Shown: piece by piece, positions 46,310 through 56,551 of the stretch
Layout: each line of letters opens with the position of its first letter
Numbering within the stretch: the stretch's first letter is position 1
DNA from: Mortierella sp. BCC40632
Taxonomy: Eukaryota > Mortierellomycota > Mortierellomycetes > Mortierellales > Mortierellaceae
Length of the DNA stretch: 64,000 bases
Assembly: GCA_011634665.1 (NCBI GenBank)
Contig: WAEK01000019.1
Span: 558,001 to 622,000, forward strand
Reading direction: 5' to 3'
Position numbers and translations under genes: made by a program
Notes under the pieces: generated by a model
Database searches by the model: none
The model's input: only the letters and a program-made list of their open reading frames with translations
Told to the model about the DNA's origin: nothing

Positions 46310-47100
46310 AGGTTGACTCACCAGCTCTTGAGAATTGCCCTCGATCACACAGCTTGTGGAGCAAACCCTTCTTACCTCCATGAAAGGTTGTGCATCGCCT
46401 TACTGACTCTCATCCTTCACCCTCTTTCGCAGACTTGGAACCACCAGTCACTCTTTTATCATCAGGAGAGCAAAAAACATCTCAATAGTTGGCCACCTTC
46501 AGCTCCTTTCAGGAGCTACACATAGGTGAGGCGTAAGTGCGATCAGCGATGGTTTTCAGATCCTGTTCTCACCGAACGTACTGAGTGATTTCTACTCTCC
46601 GATTCACCAAGACTTACAATTCTGGAAGTTCTTATCAACGAGTTGGAAAGTAAGAGGTCATTCAGGAATAGAGCCTAAGAAGGGGCTCTACACACGAGTC
46701 TTCCAGCCAACTGTCTTCAGATCCTGAAGAAGATCAGAGATCCACACTCCTGTCTTGAGTTAGAAAAGTAGAGATAATAGGAAACAGTAATACAGACTGC
46801 TCCAGCAAGGAAAGCTTTCAAAAAGTAGTATCAGAGTGGGGAGTTTACAGGAGAGAGATCCTCCTTAGAGTTATTTTCTAGGAGAGAGAACTGGTCAGGC
46901 TTAAGAAAAGAGAGTGCCTACAGTTACTAGAAAGTGGATCAATACAGCACTGCCAGTCTTTGGTCATGCAAAGGGGAGTACAGCACTTCCTAACATCCAT
47001 TTGAGGCGTGTGTGAGTGCTTACCTCAATCACCCAGCTCCGTCCCGTCGCATTTAGGCCAAAATACAGCTCTGTGCTCCGCCCACTAGTAAACAGATTCA
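46310..47100 (+). repeat. paralogous noncoding block A, second copy
   Basis: It resembles 32985-33740 by eye and ends in the same order of motifs: tctttggtcatgcaaag at 46957, then gctccgcccactagtaaac at 47076. It lies in front of the truncated GTPase at 47435. Confidence 0.6.
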
Positions 47101-47311
47101 GACAACAAAACTTAGAACTGTGTTCCTACCCTGTCATTTCTTTCACCTCCTTCCCTTGAATGAGGCCACGAGGACTATGACAAAGAGTAAGTACATAGTG
47201 TGAGACGAGGGTGTGTGAGAAAAAAATGAATAAAGAAGAGATCCCACTCTTTGCCTCGGTGGTCTATATATGATCCGATACCGGATGTTCTCTGAGTCGA
47301 AGAAAATTAAC

Positions 47312-47320
47312 TATATAAAT
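47312..47320 (+). promoter_or_regulatory. TATA box TATATAAAT
   Basis: It lies 123 bases before the ATG at 47435. The same nine bases precede the gene at 58443. Confidence 0.5.
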
Positions 47321-47434
47321 CACATCAGCCTTCTTACCCTCTTCTACTCCTTCTCCTTCTCTTCCTTCTCTATTCCATCACAAGAATTGACTCCAACCTG
47401 GTTTATTCCCTTTCTCAATACGCTACCACGCATC

Positions 47435-48064
47435 ATGGGGAATTCTAACAGGAAAGCCGAGGCAATTGAAAATCGCAGGAGGGCCGTGATGTTTATTGGA
47501 AACAAAGGCGTTGGCAAGAGTACCTTGCTTTCTCAACTTGGCGGATCCTTCGAGTCTGGACTTCCATTCATGGAGAGCGTGACCAAGGAAACCTCAGAGC
47601 AGGATGTCGTCATTAATGACCAGTCAATAACCCTGATAGAATCTCCGGGACCGTACGAGTTTGAAGACGACATGACAAAGCCCAATCTTATGAATTTGAC
47701 CGACGCCTTGGGGCGGAGGTATAGTTACAAAATCTTCTTTGTTTTGACATGCAACAGTCGTGGCATATCAGCTGAAGATATGGCACTCATAATCCGAGTG
47801 AATGATGCGATCCCAAAAACCGATTTGAGTATGGTTGAATTCTGGATAGTAATCAACCAGATCCGTAGTGACGAGGAGTTCGAAGGATACCAGCAAATCA
47901 TGACCCAGGACAAATTCCAGCATATCCTTAACCGTATGGCACAGAGAGTCGGGTCATTTTCGTTTGATATCAAGATCAAGAATGTCATCTTTTTGCGGTA
48001 TGATGAGAAAGCTGTCAGGAACAAAGGGTTTGCTGAACAACTCATTCGGGAAATCATGAGCTAA
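47435..48064 (+). CDS. array GTPase truncated before its tail; altered switch motif
   Basis: An intronless 209-residue frame starting cgcatcATGG. The P-loop (GNKGVGKST) is intact, but the switch motif reads ESPGPYEF: the metal-site Asp is Glu and the following Leu is Pro. ALGRRYSYKIFFVLTCNSRG and NQIRSDEEF remain. It stops at REIMS, about 70-80 residues earlier than its neighbours, and so lacks the hydrophobic tail. A decayed tail is still visible just downstream in another frame (48095-48286). It is either a pseudogene that has lost its end or a soluble, hydrolysis-impaired variant. Its closest relative is the dead copy at 34080. Confidence 0.6.
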   Translation: MGNSNRKAEAIENRRRAVMFIGNKGVGKSTLLSQLGGSFESGLPFMESVTKETSEQDVVINDQSITLIESPGPYEFEDDMTKPNLMNLTDALGRRYSYKIFFVLTCNSRGISAEDMALIIRVNDAIPKTDLSMVEFWIVINQIRSDEEFEGYQQIMTQDKFQHILNRMAQRVGSFSFDIKIKNVIFLRYDEKAVRNKGFAEQLIREIMS

Positions 48065-48094
48065 CTTGTAGAGATGAAATAAAATCCGCTTTAA

Positions 48095-48286
48095 ATGAGA
48101 CTCTGCGGCATCGATATGACAATGACGGCTACCAAGTACTTTTTTTTTGCTAATGCTTTTATCAATGGTGTCATGAGTAACGGCAGTACATCCTCAATAG
48201 CTGGTCCTGGCGGATTACCAGGGAAAGCGATGGTAGCTGCAGTTGCATCGGGGTCATTTTTGGCTCGACACTTGTTCAAAGAGTAA
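48095..48286 (+). pseudogene. detached C-terminal tail of the truncated GTPase
   Basis: A 63-codon frame has Gly/Ala-rich hydrophobic character and ends SFLARHLFKE, similar in type to the FFAKHFIERY and FVVKQLLGR ends of the copies at 60023 and 55685. It lies where the tail of the upstream gene should be but is separated by stops and a frame change. Confidence 0.5.
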
Positions 48287-49282
48287 ATTAGAGGTTCCTA
48301 CTTTCGCTGAGTCAAACAACTGAATAGAGAAGGGGTTGGGGAATCCAAACAGGCCACGAGTGACGCTCTCCCTGACTTTGGATCGGTTTGAAGTTGAGAT
48401 GCCCTTGGAGCCACAAAGTTGATGTTGATGTGGTAGTTTTCGCAATCATCGCTGTGGGACTGACAAGCTAATCGGTGCATTTTGTTGAAGGCAGTGATGG
48501 ATGAGGTCTAATTGACCGGGATAGTAGTATCCCGTATTCAATGTAAAAGAAGTACCCACGACAATCTCAGAGTAACAGTGTGTATGTGCAGAGTACCTGT
48601 TCCTTTGATGAAGAATAGACCAGGTTTGCATTGTCAGAGGCTGGTATTGCTGGAAAGAAAGGCTGTCTTAAGACCACAAAAATCCTCCCGTCGCTTCGCC
48701 CTCTCGCCCCCTTGCCTCAACGCTTTCCTCGTGTATTTGAAGCTGTTCTGTCCTGCATGAAAACTCTCTTCGCCCAAAACACAGCGCTCGCTGGAACACA
48801 GACTCGGGCTCTTCAATCCACATTCCGCAAATGGGGCAACAGTGACTGCTGCATAATCGGTACCTCAAAGGGTTGGCGCTCGATGTAAAATGTAGAGCGA
48901 TAGCTCCCTCTCCAGTCCTTGGCAAAGAAAGACTCGATGAGAAATGACATGGTCTAAGAAACCCTGCCTTTGAAGAGTCATTTAGCCTTGACAATGATGA
49001 AGGCAAGGGAGATATGGAAAACGCTCCTGGTGTTTGTTTGTGGCGGGGTCCTTGCTACAGCGGTGTTTACTAAAGGGAACTAGTAGCCTCGGCAGGAAGA
49101 AAGAAAAGAGGAGAGGGCTCTACTAAATGGAGAGGAGGACTATAAAAGTCATGTCAGTCCCACCATGACTAAACCACTTTTACATCCTTGCTCCTCTCTC
49201 TCTCTCTCTCCTTCTGTTTCTCACAAGAGTTCGTCTTCAGACATCTCTCCCTCTTATTCGACTTACCAGTAAATTGTCCAGC
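48287..49282. other. intergenic; duplicated upstream region
   Basis: No gene is seen. The part after about 48660 resembles the upstream region of the gene at 44701. Confidence 0.5.
49141..49147 (+). promoter_or_regulatory. TATA box of the frameshifted duplicate
   Basis: TATAAAA lies 142 bases before the ATG at 49283. Promoter and leader are nearly identical to those of the intact gene at 44701. Confidence 0.5.
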
Positions 49283-50121
49283 ATGACAGATTCTAATGGA
49301 GGAGTCGAGGATAACAAGCAACAAAAGGTTGCCGTTGTGTTTATTGGGAACAAAGGCTCTGGCAAGAGTAGCCTGCTCAGTCAACTCGGTGGATCTTTCG
49401 AATCTGGATTCTCATTCATCGACGGCGTCACCAAGGAAGTCTCAGAACAAGAGGTCGAGATCGATGGCCAGAAATTAACCCTGATGGACACTCCTGGACT
49501 GTATGAAATTATTGACGAGATGACTGAACTCAACGGCAAGATGTTGACCGATGCTTTGAGACGAGGATACCACTACAAACTCTTCTTTGTGGTGGCAGGC
49601 AATAGTCGAAGCATTTCATCGGAAGATCTGGCGCTGATGGTTCGAGTGAACGAGGCCATTCGGAATACTAATGGAGCCAGAGCTGAATTCAGCGTGATAA
49701 TCAATCAGATCCGCGGCGACAAGGAGTACAATGAATACAAACGAACAATGACCGGGGGCAAGTGCCAGAAATATCTTGATCAGCTGTCTAAAACTCCAAA
49801 ACCCTTCGGTTCGAAATCCAGATCAAAGACGTCCTGTTGTTGCGATATGACAAGGATGCAGTTGAGAAGAAAGATCTGAGGCGTAGGCTTGTACCGCTGA
49901 TCTTGGCTCATCCACCAGCAACATTGAAAGTAAAACCGATCCAAGCAAGAAGAGACGATATTAAGGAGGTCTTGGCAACCATCAAGAAGCTTGTCACAAA
50001 TGTTGATCGCCGCGTTGGATTTTTCGGTCTGACAGGTGTATTCGCTTTATGTTCTTTTTTCTGGTTGAAGCGCATTTCCCTATTGGAATGGTTCTCGGGA
50101 TTCCTCAGGAGATGGATATAA
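49283..50121 (+). pseudogene. frameshifted near-identical duplicate of the GTPase at 44701
   Basis: The coding sequence matches 44701-45540 over its whole length except for the second codon and one missing A in an A-run (about 49790: ctaaaact against ctaaaaact). The shift moves the frame after about residue 170 and ends it at 49879. The correct frame then continues to the stop at 50121. Leader differences number only about three or four. The deletion is therefore very recent, or could be an assembly or sequencing error. If real, the shortened product would keep the G domain core and lose the tail. Confidence 0.85.
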
Positions 50122-50640
50122 AAAATTCAGAGGTAGAGAAAGTAAAGAGAGTAGAACTTTGTGTCTGTATCAAATTGTCTGACCTTGTTAGGTAAGGAAA
50201 CAAAGGCGAGGATGTTCTCGGGTACAGACTCTTTAGAACTTCCCTCTTCCGTAATCACCAACGTCGTATCCTGCTTGATTAGTAAAGTAGAGTTTATAGC
50301 AGACGCTTAGTCTCTCCACCTTCTTTCCTTCAGATATTTATTATCAACTGTGGTTCTGATGAAGGAGGATCACTCCTCCACCACATTGAAAAAAAAAAGG
50401 AGAGAGAGAGAGAGACCTGTTAATAACTGCTTTCATCCAGCATTGTACTGAGTTGCCTCTCTTGTGCTGCTCTACTTAGTATAGGAGCAGTAAGGCGATG
50501 GAGAGAAGAGGAAATGAGTGAGTAGGGTGACAATGATAAGAGACATTGAAAGAGAGTGCATTGTAGAGACACAGAGAGGGAGGGGTGAGTATGAAGGAGT
50601 TGCAAGGTAATGGTTGATGGAGATGCGTGTAGGGTAGCTA
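50122..50640. other. intergenic
   Basis: A short match to the 3' flank of the gene at 44701 is followed by an A-run and a GA repeat (50388-50415). No gene is seen. Confidence 0.4.
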
Positions 50641-50739
50641 TCGCAAGTTGGTCTTGGTTGACTCAATCTCAGCAGGGCACACGTCGGAGGTTGCCTCTTC
50701 GTAGACAAAACAGAACAGAGCCAGGTTGGTGTCGGCCAT
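50641..50739 (-). pseudogene. fragment resembling a Crinkler (CRN) effector N-terminal header
   Basis: A minus-strand ATG frame reads MADTNLALFCFVYEEATSD, then AEIESTKT, before an early stop. The pattern of a short start, a hydrophobic beta-strand (LALFCFV), a polar turn and an acidic-Ser/Thr strand (IESTKT) matches the ubiquitin-like header of CRN proteins known from oomycetes and Mucoromycota. The header then breaks off, and no DWL or C-terminal domain follows. Evidence is short, so the call is tentative. Confidence 0.4.
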
Positions 50740-51539
50740 GGTGATATGAAGCATGGAAGCTGAAAGGGAAGGGAAAGAAGCGATGTCGATAGAAAGAAAG
50801 TAGTTGTGGTGGGGTACCATGCAAGATCTTCCATCTTTGCGCCCCTCCATGAGGCATAAGGAGACACGACTCTGCGCATGATCTGCGGGCGTACGGCCGC
50901 AGGCAGTTGGCGAAGAGGCGCTACCCGTAGGGTTGTATTCACCGGCTGCATCCCGATGTGCTTTTGGTCGGGCCAGAACACTCAGCCTGGGATAGCAGCT
51001 CAGCAGCAGCTCTTTCTGGGAAACAAAAACAAGTTTGACTGGAGCAACCAAACATCTGCATCGTCCTGTCAAGAGCAGTGGAACAACCCACCCCCATAGA
51101 GACGCTTGAGATCTTTGTGTGCAAGGTGTGTAAAAGGTACGCAATGGGTTCCCTTCGCTGTGAGGCATCAAGAGGGACGACGTGCGCATGACAAGGTGCA
51201 AAGAGGTCTCCTTATCAGTTGGCGAACAGCGGCTCTCGTAGGAATGCAGCAACGCGTGCTCATTTAGGTTTGTCGGGCCAGGACATACTAACTAGAGCAG
51301 CCATTGCATGACGCTCAAAAGCAATTTGGATGAATGCTGTGCAGACCACCCTCACAGGAAAGGAGAATAAAGAAGCAGAGGATCCAAGTAAAGAAAGAAA
51401 TAGATGAGGGCAATCGAGTGAGCGAATAATGAAGCAGACTTGAAGTTTGGTGGCTTGCTCCCACTTGTTCATGACATGCACGATTACACGATTGTGGGCG
51501 ATGTGGGACACCCTTTTTCTTGCTCTTCAGCTGGACAAT
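50740..51539. other. intergenic, no gene established
   Basis: Long minus frames overlap here (50638-51252), but apart from the CRN-like end they show no domain features. Confidence 0.3.
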
Positions 51540-52570
51540 CGCACATCGCCCAGCAATGATCTCATTCAAGAATTACGTTCTCAAGGATACTCACAACCAT
51601 CCCGCCTTCGATGCTCAACGCGCATTTTTCTTCAATGTTCTGAACAAGCGTAAGCAAGATGGTGACGCTAATGCCAAAAACAATGTGAGCAACATTGACA
51701 CGCACCGCACCGAGTATATTGAGGCGATAATGGAGAAGACCAGTCTCAACGGACTCGCGTCGGCATCGACCGTGATCAACAAGTCGACTTCGAAGAAGCG
51801 TGAGTCCAGCATCATGAGTAAGCAATGAACGTTGAATATGAGATTGCCAGAGGAAAATGAGCCTACTACTAAAGCTCATCTTGCTGACCGTGCCTTCCTT
51901 TAGCAACTTCGTCACAAAGGAAGAAAAAGTCAGGCTGCGCGACCACTATCAAGTCGTCGTCAACTCCAGTCTCGTCTTCGACCATCCAGTGCTGAGAATA
52001 GGTACTTCCATACAAGTGTATTTTAGCAGTGGTCATGAAATGTTCGACGGGGAAAAGAGCGGTATTGAGTCGTCAAGGCTCAAAACCAGGACCGAGCTTC
52101 CACCCATGGCATCAACAACGGTGGAATTGACCGCAGGAAAACCGGATGAAAGCTCGACTTAATTGCCCGTGACGTGCTCAACAGGAGAGACTGGTTCCTC
52201 GTGGAGCGCATAAAAGAATAGGATCCACACTCAAGCAAGTACATCCAAGAGTGTTGTTTTGACCTTTTCCGTGAGACACACACAATCGCGACCCACCGCC
52301 TGCAGGAAACCCGGAATGAGCGGCTTCGAGAAGTCGCCCGATTCTTTGTCGCATACACCGAAGGTAAACCTTGCGTAATGAAAAAAGTATGGAATGAATA
52401 CATGAAAACTTACGCTGAGTATTGTAGATAGAGGATTCGCCACCTTTGAGCTCCGTCCAGCGCCCCGTGGCTATGTGTACTTCTTCCACCAGCACGAGCC
52501 GTTCGACCTCCCTACAACAGCTGACAATGCCGAGCCACACATGCAGGCTGTAACGCATCTACTCCGTATT
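51540..52570 (+). pseudogene. decayed or multi-exon gene of unknown family
   Basis: Codable pieces lie in order but in different frames. 51553-51815 contains FFFNVLNKRKQDGDANAKNN and THRTEYIEAIMEKTSLNGL. 52165-52420 contains DVLNRRDWFLVERIKE, a stop, then YIQECCFDLFRETHTIATHR and LREVARFFVAYTEGK. 52430-52565 contains FATFELRPAPRGYVYFFHQHE. A plausible intron (gtaagc at 51817 to tttag at 51903) joins the first piece to a Ser/Thr/Lys-rich one. Some breaks could be introns, but at least one stop falls in an otherwise conserved-looking helix. I do not recognise the family. Association with the nearby CRN-like fragment is possible. Confidence 0.35.
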
Positions 52571-53145
52571 CGGGTATGCTTTTACTTTGACAATAGTCTC
52601 TTCGCATGCCAAGGATCTTGCGTAGCATTGCCTTCTCTATTGGATAGATGTGTTTACTGGAGACAATCAGGGTATTTAAGCTTGTACCAAGGAGGCGCGA
52701 TCCCTCCGTCTTGTACGAGAATATTCATGCACGGTTGAATGCCACTGCCACGCTTGCATCTTCCCCTCTCGGCCCCTCGCCATCTCACTCTCCCACCACA
52801 TCCCAGTCGCCATCACCAAAGGACTAGCAAACAACTATATTTCTCTAGTGCCAAGAGCTACCAGGGTGAACGAGGGGAAGAGGAGCATAGGAGAGGTCAA
52901 AGGAGAAATGACAGCCGCCCTGACACTCCTTCTTGCCGTTGCTTGCTGTCATGTCTACCCTAAATCCCCTTGCCTCTCTCGTTGTCGTCTCCTCACTTTT
53001 ACAGTTGCATTTATACACCTTGATCAATCCTTGCCTGCTCTCTCGCTTGTCGCTCCTGTTGCTGACCTCGCTTCTCTCTAACACTGCCGCTCCTCCAACC
53101 TGTCGCTGATTCCGGCCTCTCAGTTGTTGTCCCTCACGAGTACTC
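52571..53145. other. CT-rich intergenic stretch
   Basis: Pyrimidine-rich sequence with no supported gene. Confidence 0.4.
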
Positions 53146-53311
53146 AGCAGTGTTTCTTATCGAACAGAAAAAGTCAAGATCTCGTCTCGTTAAGCCGCGG
53201 ACTCGTTTCGTTAAGCCCGTACTAATTCCCTGTAAATGACCGTTATCGAAACGAAACATTAACGAAACGAAACGAGTTATCGAACGAAATCCGTCTCGTT
53301 GAGAAACACTG
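53146..53311. mobile_element. hAT-like MITE (non-autonomous DNA transposon)
   Basis: The ~165-base element starts CAGTGTTTCT (53148) and ends AGAAACACTG (53311), perfect 10-base terminal inverted repeats. The inside is an imperfect palindrome of tctcgttaagc / cgtttcgttaag against cgaaacgaaac / aacgagttatcg units. The flanks gagtactc (53138-53145) and gactactc (53312-53319) are 8 bases with one mismatch, as expected for a hAT target-site duplication; two bases (ag) lie between the left copy and the repeat. CAG-G termini and 8-base duplications are hAT hallmarks. It encodes nothing. Confidence 0.6.
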
Positions 53312-55005
53312 GACTACTCAGTCCTCCTGATCTGTCCTTACAACCATTCAAACAACCTCAGCTCATCGTTCTCCTCCCTCTACTCTGTCGCTGATCTCTC
53401 TCTTCCCTCCTGGAATTGCTAGTCAATGAAGATGAAGGAGTAACTTAAAATAATAAAGTGGTTGATTTCTTTTTCCAAAGAATTGGTATTGGTCCGCTCT
53501 TCCAAAGGCAGGATCCGTTCCTGGCAGGGATTAGAGCAGTCAACGTGATAGAAAGGGGTTTTTATCGAAAATGGTGCCTAAGTCCACTCTGTAGATCTTT
53601 CCCTTCCTACCTGTCGCCTTTATCTCTGTCTATTATCACCTTTTCCCCTTCTTTCTATCGCTTTTTCCCCTCGCTGTTGTACTCCGGCTGTGCTCTGGCC
53701 GTACCCCATCCAGTTGTTCTCCAGCTGTCGCTCTCCACTGACTCTCCACTTACTCTCCCTCAGTCTAAATTTCCTACCATTGCTGTCTACTGAACTTCGC
53801 CATTGGTGACACTCTATCCATCGCTACCTCGCTTCGATATGTAGTCTGAGCTCACTTTTTCTCCGCCCTCGTTGCCTCCAACTCTATCGAATACATAGAC
53901 CTAAATTTCCATTATCCCTCTTTTGAGCCAGCGACTCCTTTACTACGTACCTTTCATTTGTTCCGTCGAGAACTACAGAAAAATAAGTAAAACTAGCAAG
54001 ATAAACCTCCCTTCTTAGCAGCCTCTGACTCTGCGTCTTTCTTTCGCGAGCGGTAAGATACAGGCTGTAATTGGGGGAGAGGGAGGGGCAGTAAATGGGG
54101 TCGCTGGCTCAGATAATGGACTCAAGACTTCCTCTGTCGTCTTAGTCATACATACTTTAGTGAACAGCAACAAACTAGGTCTATCTCAGAACCTTGGTCT
54201 GACTGTTGCACTCGCCCTTGTTCCACCTTCTCCCTCGCCTTCACCACCATGGATCAGTCTCTGAGGGGACACAAAGAGGTGACATCGCAAAGTATCGTCG
54301 CGATGCCACAAGGACATCTGCTGTGGTTATCCAGGGAATCAAGTGAGAGATGAAGAGTAAATACTGCATACTGGAGTCGTAAATGCTGTGTACGTCTTTC
54401 GCAACTGTGTTGTCAAACGAAGATGGGCAACCGAGGCCCAGTCTTGTTCGGCTTTGCCCAGAAAATATGGACCCTGTTTATCAGATTATCGATCTCCCAG
54501 ACACATCCCTCATGGATCAGATTGACAATAGTATGGTTCCCACTGCTGCTGGAATATGAGTATTCTTCATCGCAAGGCAATCCACTTTCCTCATCCTCAT
54601 CCAAGGCATTGTCTGGGTAGGCCAGAATGGTACGATCGTCACTACTACATCGTGCTTTCTTAACTTACAGACTTACGGGGGTTCTTTGGTGTTTTTCTGG
54701 CATGCACAGTTTCCACCATTGGTGGGAACACCCTTTTTGCGTTGACCCCTCATGTTCCTATCATTTCCATAGCTCAATAGCTCTCTATTTCACTCTGCCA
54801 CTCACACAGCTATTGCACTTTGCCGACACTTGTTACTGGAGCATCGCATTATATTGTCGGAGAGTCAAAGAGCGAGTGGTACTCTGTGTCCAGCACTGTT
54901 TTTGCACGGCAGCTGTGTGCTACTAAGATGCTGCTTGGTAGAAATGATCGGGGAGAGAAAAGAAGTGAGTCTCAGTGAGGGTCGATCCAACAATACCAAT
55001 CTTTA

Positions 55006-55014
55006 GGTCATGCA
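55006..55014 (+). promoter_or_regulatory. shared upstream motif GGTCATGCA
   Basis: It lies within gatccaacaataccaatctttaggtcatgca-type sequence, about 680 bases before the GTPase start at 55685. Confidence 0.4.
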
Positions 55015-55555
55015 GTCTTTTCCCTATCCTTGCCTTAGTGTCAGACCTGCCGAGAATGTACTCTATTCAACTCGGTTGATCATGCGTGAGAGTACACCTC
55101 CGCCCACTTACACAAACACTCAGCTGCATGTTTTACCCACTAGAATGCTTTTGTGTATGGTATCATTCCGCCGTTTGCTCTGTCACATTTTACATTTCTC
55201 CCACACATGTCATGGAGAAGGAAGGAGAGAGGTTTTCTGTGCACCCCTCGCCCTCAGGCTGTTAAGCGCTGGCGGTAGTCCAAGAAATGCTCACAGTCGA
55301 TTGTAGGGCTTCGGGGAGAAAGGTGACATGGACTAAGGGGTAAGAAAGCCTGCCCATGGCGAAGCACTCTCACTCGACAAATAAGGACCAAAGAGCGACG
55401 GGAGATTCTCCTGATAAAATTTCTCACTCTTTTATCATGGCGGTGTTTACGAGAGAATACCAGGCACAGACATAGACAAAGGGAAACAGAGCACGCGGAC
55501 ATATTTTCGACCCACAAAGAAAAGCCTTGGTTGGATCAAAAGCAGAAAGAATGGA

Positions 55556-55563
55556 TATAAAAA
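55556..55563 (+). promoter_or_regulatory. TATA box TATAAAAA
   Basis: It lies 129 bases before the ATG at 55685. Confidence 0.55.
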
Positions 55564-55684
55564 TAATAGCAAACGAGTCAGCCGGCTAAACCGCCATTCA
55601 CAAATTGCTTCTTTCCCTCTCCCTAACTCTCAAGAGTCCATCCCCAACTGGACTACTCCTTTAATACAGACACTACCGTCCATC

Positions 55685-56551
55685 ATGAAGGATATTAATA
55701 AGAAAGACGACATAAACGAGCACTCCAAAGTAGCCATGCTATTTCTTGGTAACAAGGGCGTTGGCAAGAGCGCCCTGCTCAATCAGCTCGGTGGAGACTT
55801 CGACTCAAGGTTTTCATTCGTCGAAGGCGTGACTACTGATGTTGACGAGCAAGTTGTTGACATCAATGGCGAGCAAGTTATCCTGATGGATACCCCTGGG
55901 TTGTATGAAGTTGCTGACGACATGACACAGCTCAACAGCGACAAGTTGACTGAAGCCCTGAAGCGAGGATACCACTACAAGCTATTCTTTGTGGTCGCGA
56001 GCAGCAGTCGCTGTATCACATCGGAAGACCTGGCATTCATGGCCCGAGTGAATGAAGCGATCCGAAAAGCCGATCAGGCCAAGGTTGAATTCTGGATAGT
56101 AGTAAACCAAATCCGGAGCGACGAAGAGTTAAAAGACTATCAAGAAAACATGACTTTGAACAATCTCAAAACCTGTTTTAGTCAACTGACTGAGAAAGTC
56201 AAGACCCTTTCGTTTGATATCCGAATCAAAGATATCTTACTTCTGCGGTATGACAGGGTTGCAATCGAGAACAGGGGGTTTTACCACGATCTTAGCCTAA
56301 AAGTCTTGGGTCATGAGCCAGTTCGGCTGAGGGTGAATGCAATCAAAACAAGACCTAGCGATATTATGGATGTCAAGGAAGGAATGAGTGGGGCTACTAT
56401 TGGTGCAATTTTTCTTGGTGGCGTTGCTGTTGGTGGTGCTGCCTTAGGGGTGGGTGGAGTCGTGTTAAGAAACCCTACATTGGTAGCAAATGTAGTAAAA
56501 ACAGTTAGCTCAGCGGGTGTATTTGTCGTTAAGCAGCTACTAGGGAGGTAA
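55685..56551 (+). CDS. array GTPase with glycine-rich membrane tail
   Basis: An intronless 288-residue protein starting gtccatcATGA. P-loop GNKGVGKSA, switch region VTTDV, DTPGLYEV, then ALKRGYHYKLFFVVASSSRC, NQIRSDEE and LLRYDRVAI are in family order. The tail is Gly/Ala-rich and hydrophobic (TIGAIFLGGVAVGGAALGVGG), then VVKTVSSAGVFVVKQLLGR, and closely resembles the tail of the copy at 60023. Such small-residue helices often pack in membranes. All catalytic residues visible in G1 and G3 are present. Confidence 0.9.
   Translation: MKDINKKDDINEHSKVAMLFLGNKGVGKSALLNQLGGDFDSRFSFVEGVTTDVDEQVVDINGEQVILMDTPGLYEVADDMTQLNSDKLTEALKRGYHYKLFFVVASSSRCITSEDLAFMARVNEAIRKADQAKVEFWIVVNQIRSDEELKDYQENMTLNNLKTCFSQLTEKVKTLSFDIRIKDILLLRYDRVAIENRGFYHDLSLKVLGHEPVRLRVNAIKTRPSDIMDVKEGMSGATIGAIFLGGVAVGGAALGVGGVVLRNPTLVANVVKTVSSAGVFVVKQLLGR

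Larger units (their letters stand above)
53312..55684. other. intergenic, 2.4 kb; upstream region of the next GTPase
   Basis: No gene is established. The first kilobase is CT-rich. A minus frame at 54413-54604 (acidic, DEDEESGLPCDEEYSYSS) is a weak candidate without family support. The shared motif GGTCATGCA lies at 55006-55014. Confidence 0.4.

Noticed and set aside
54413..54604. 63-codon acidic minus-strand frame
   Set aside because: No promoter, neighbour or family support; too short to trust in isolation.
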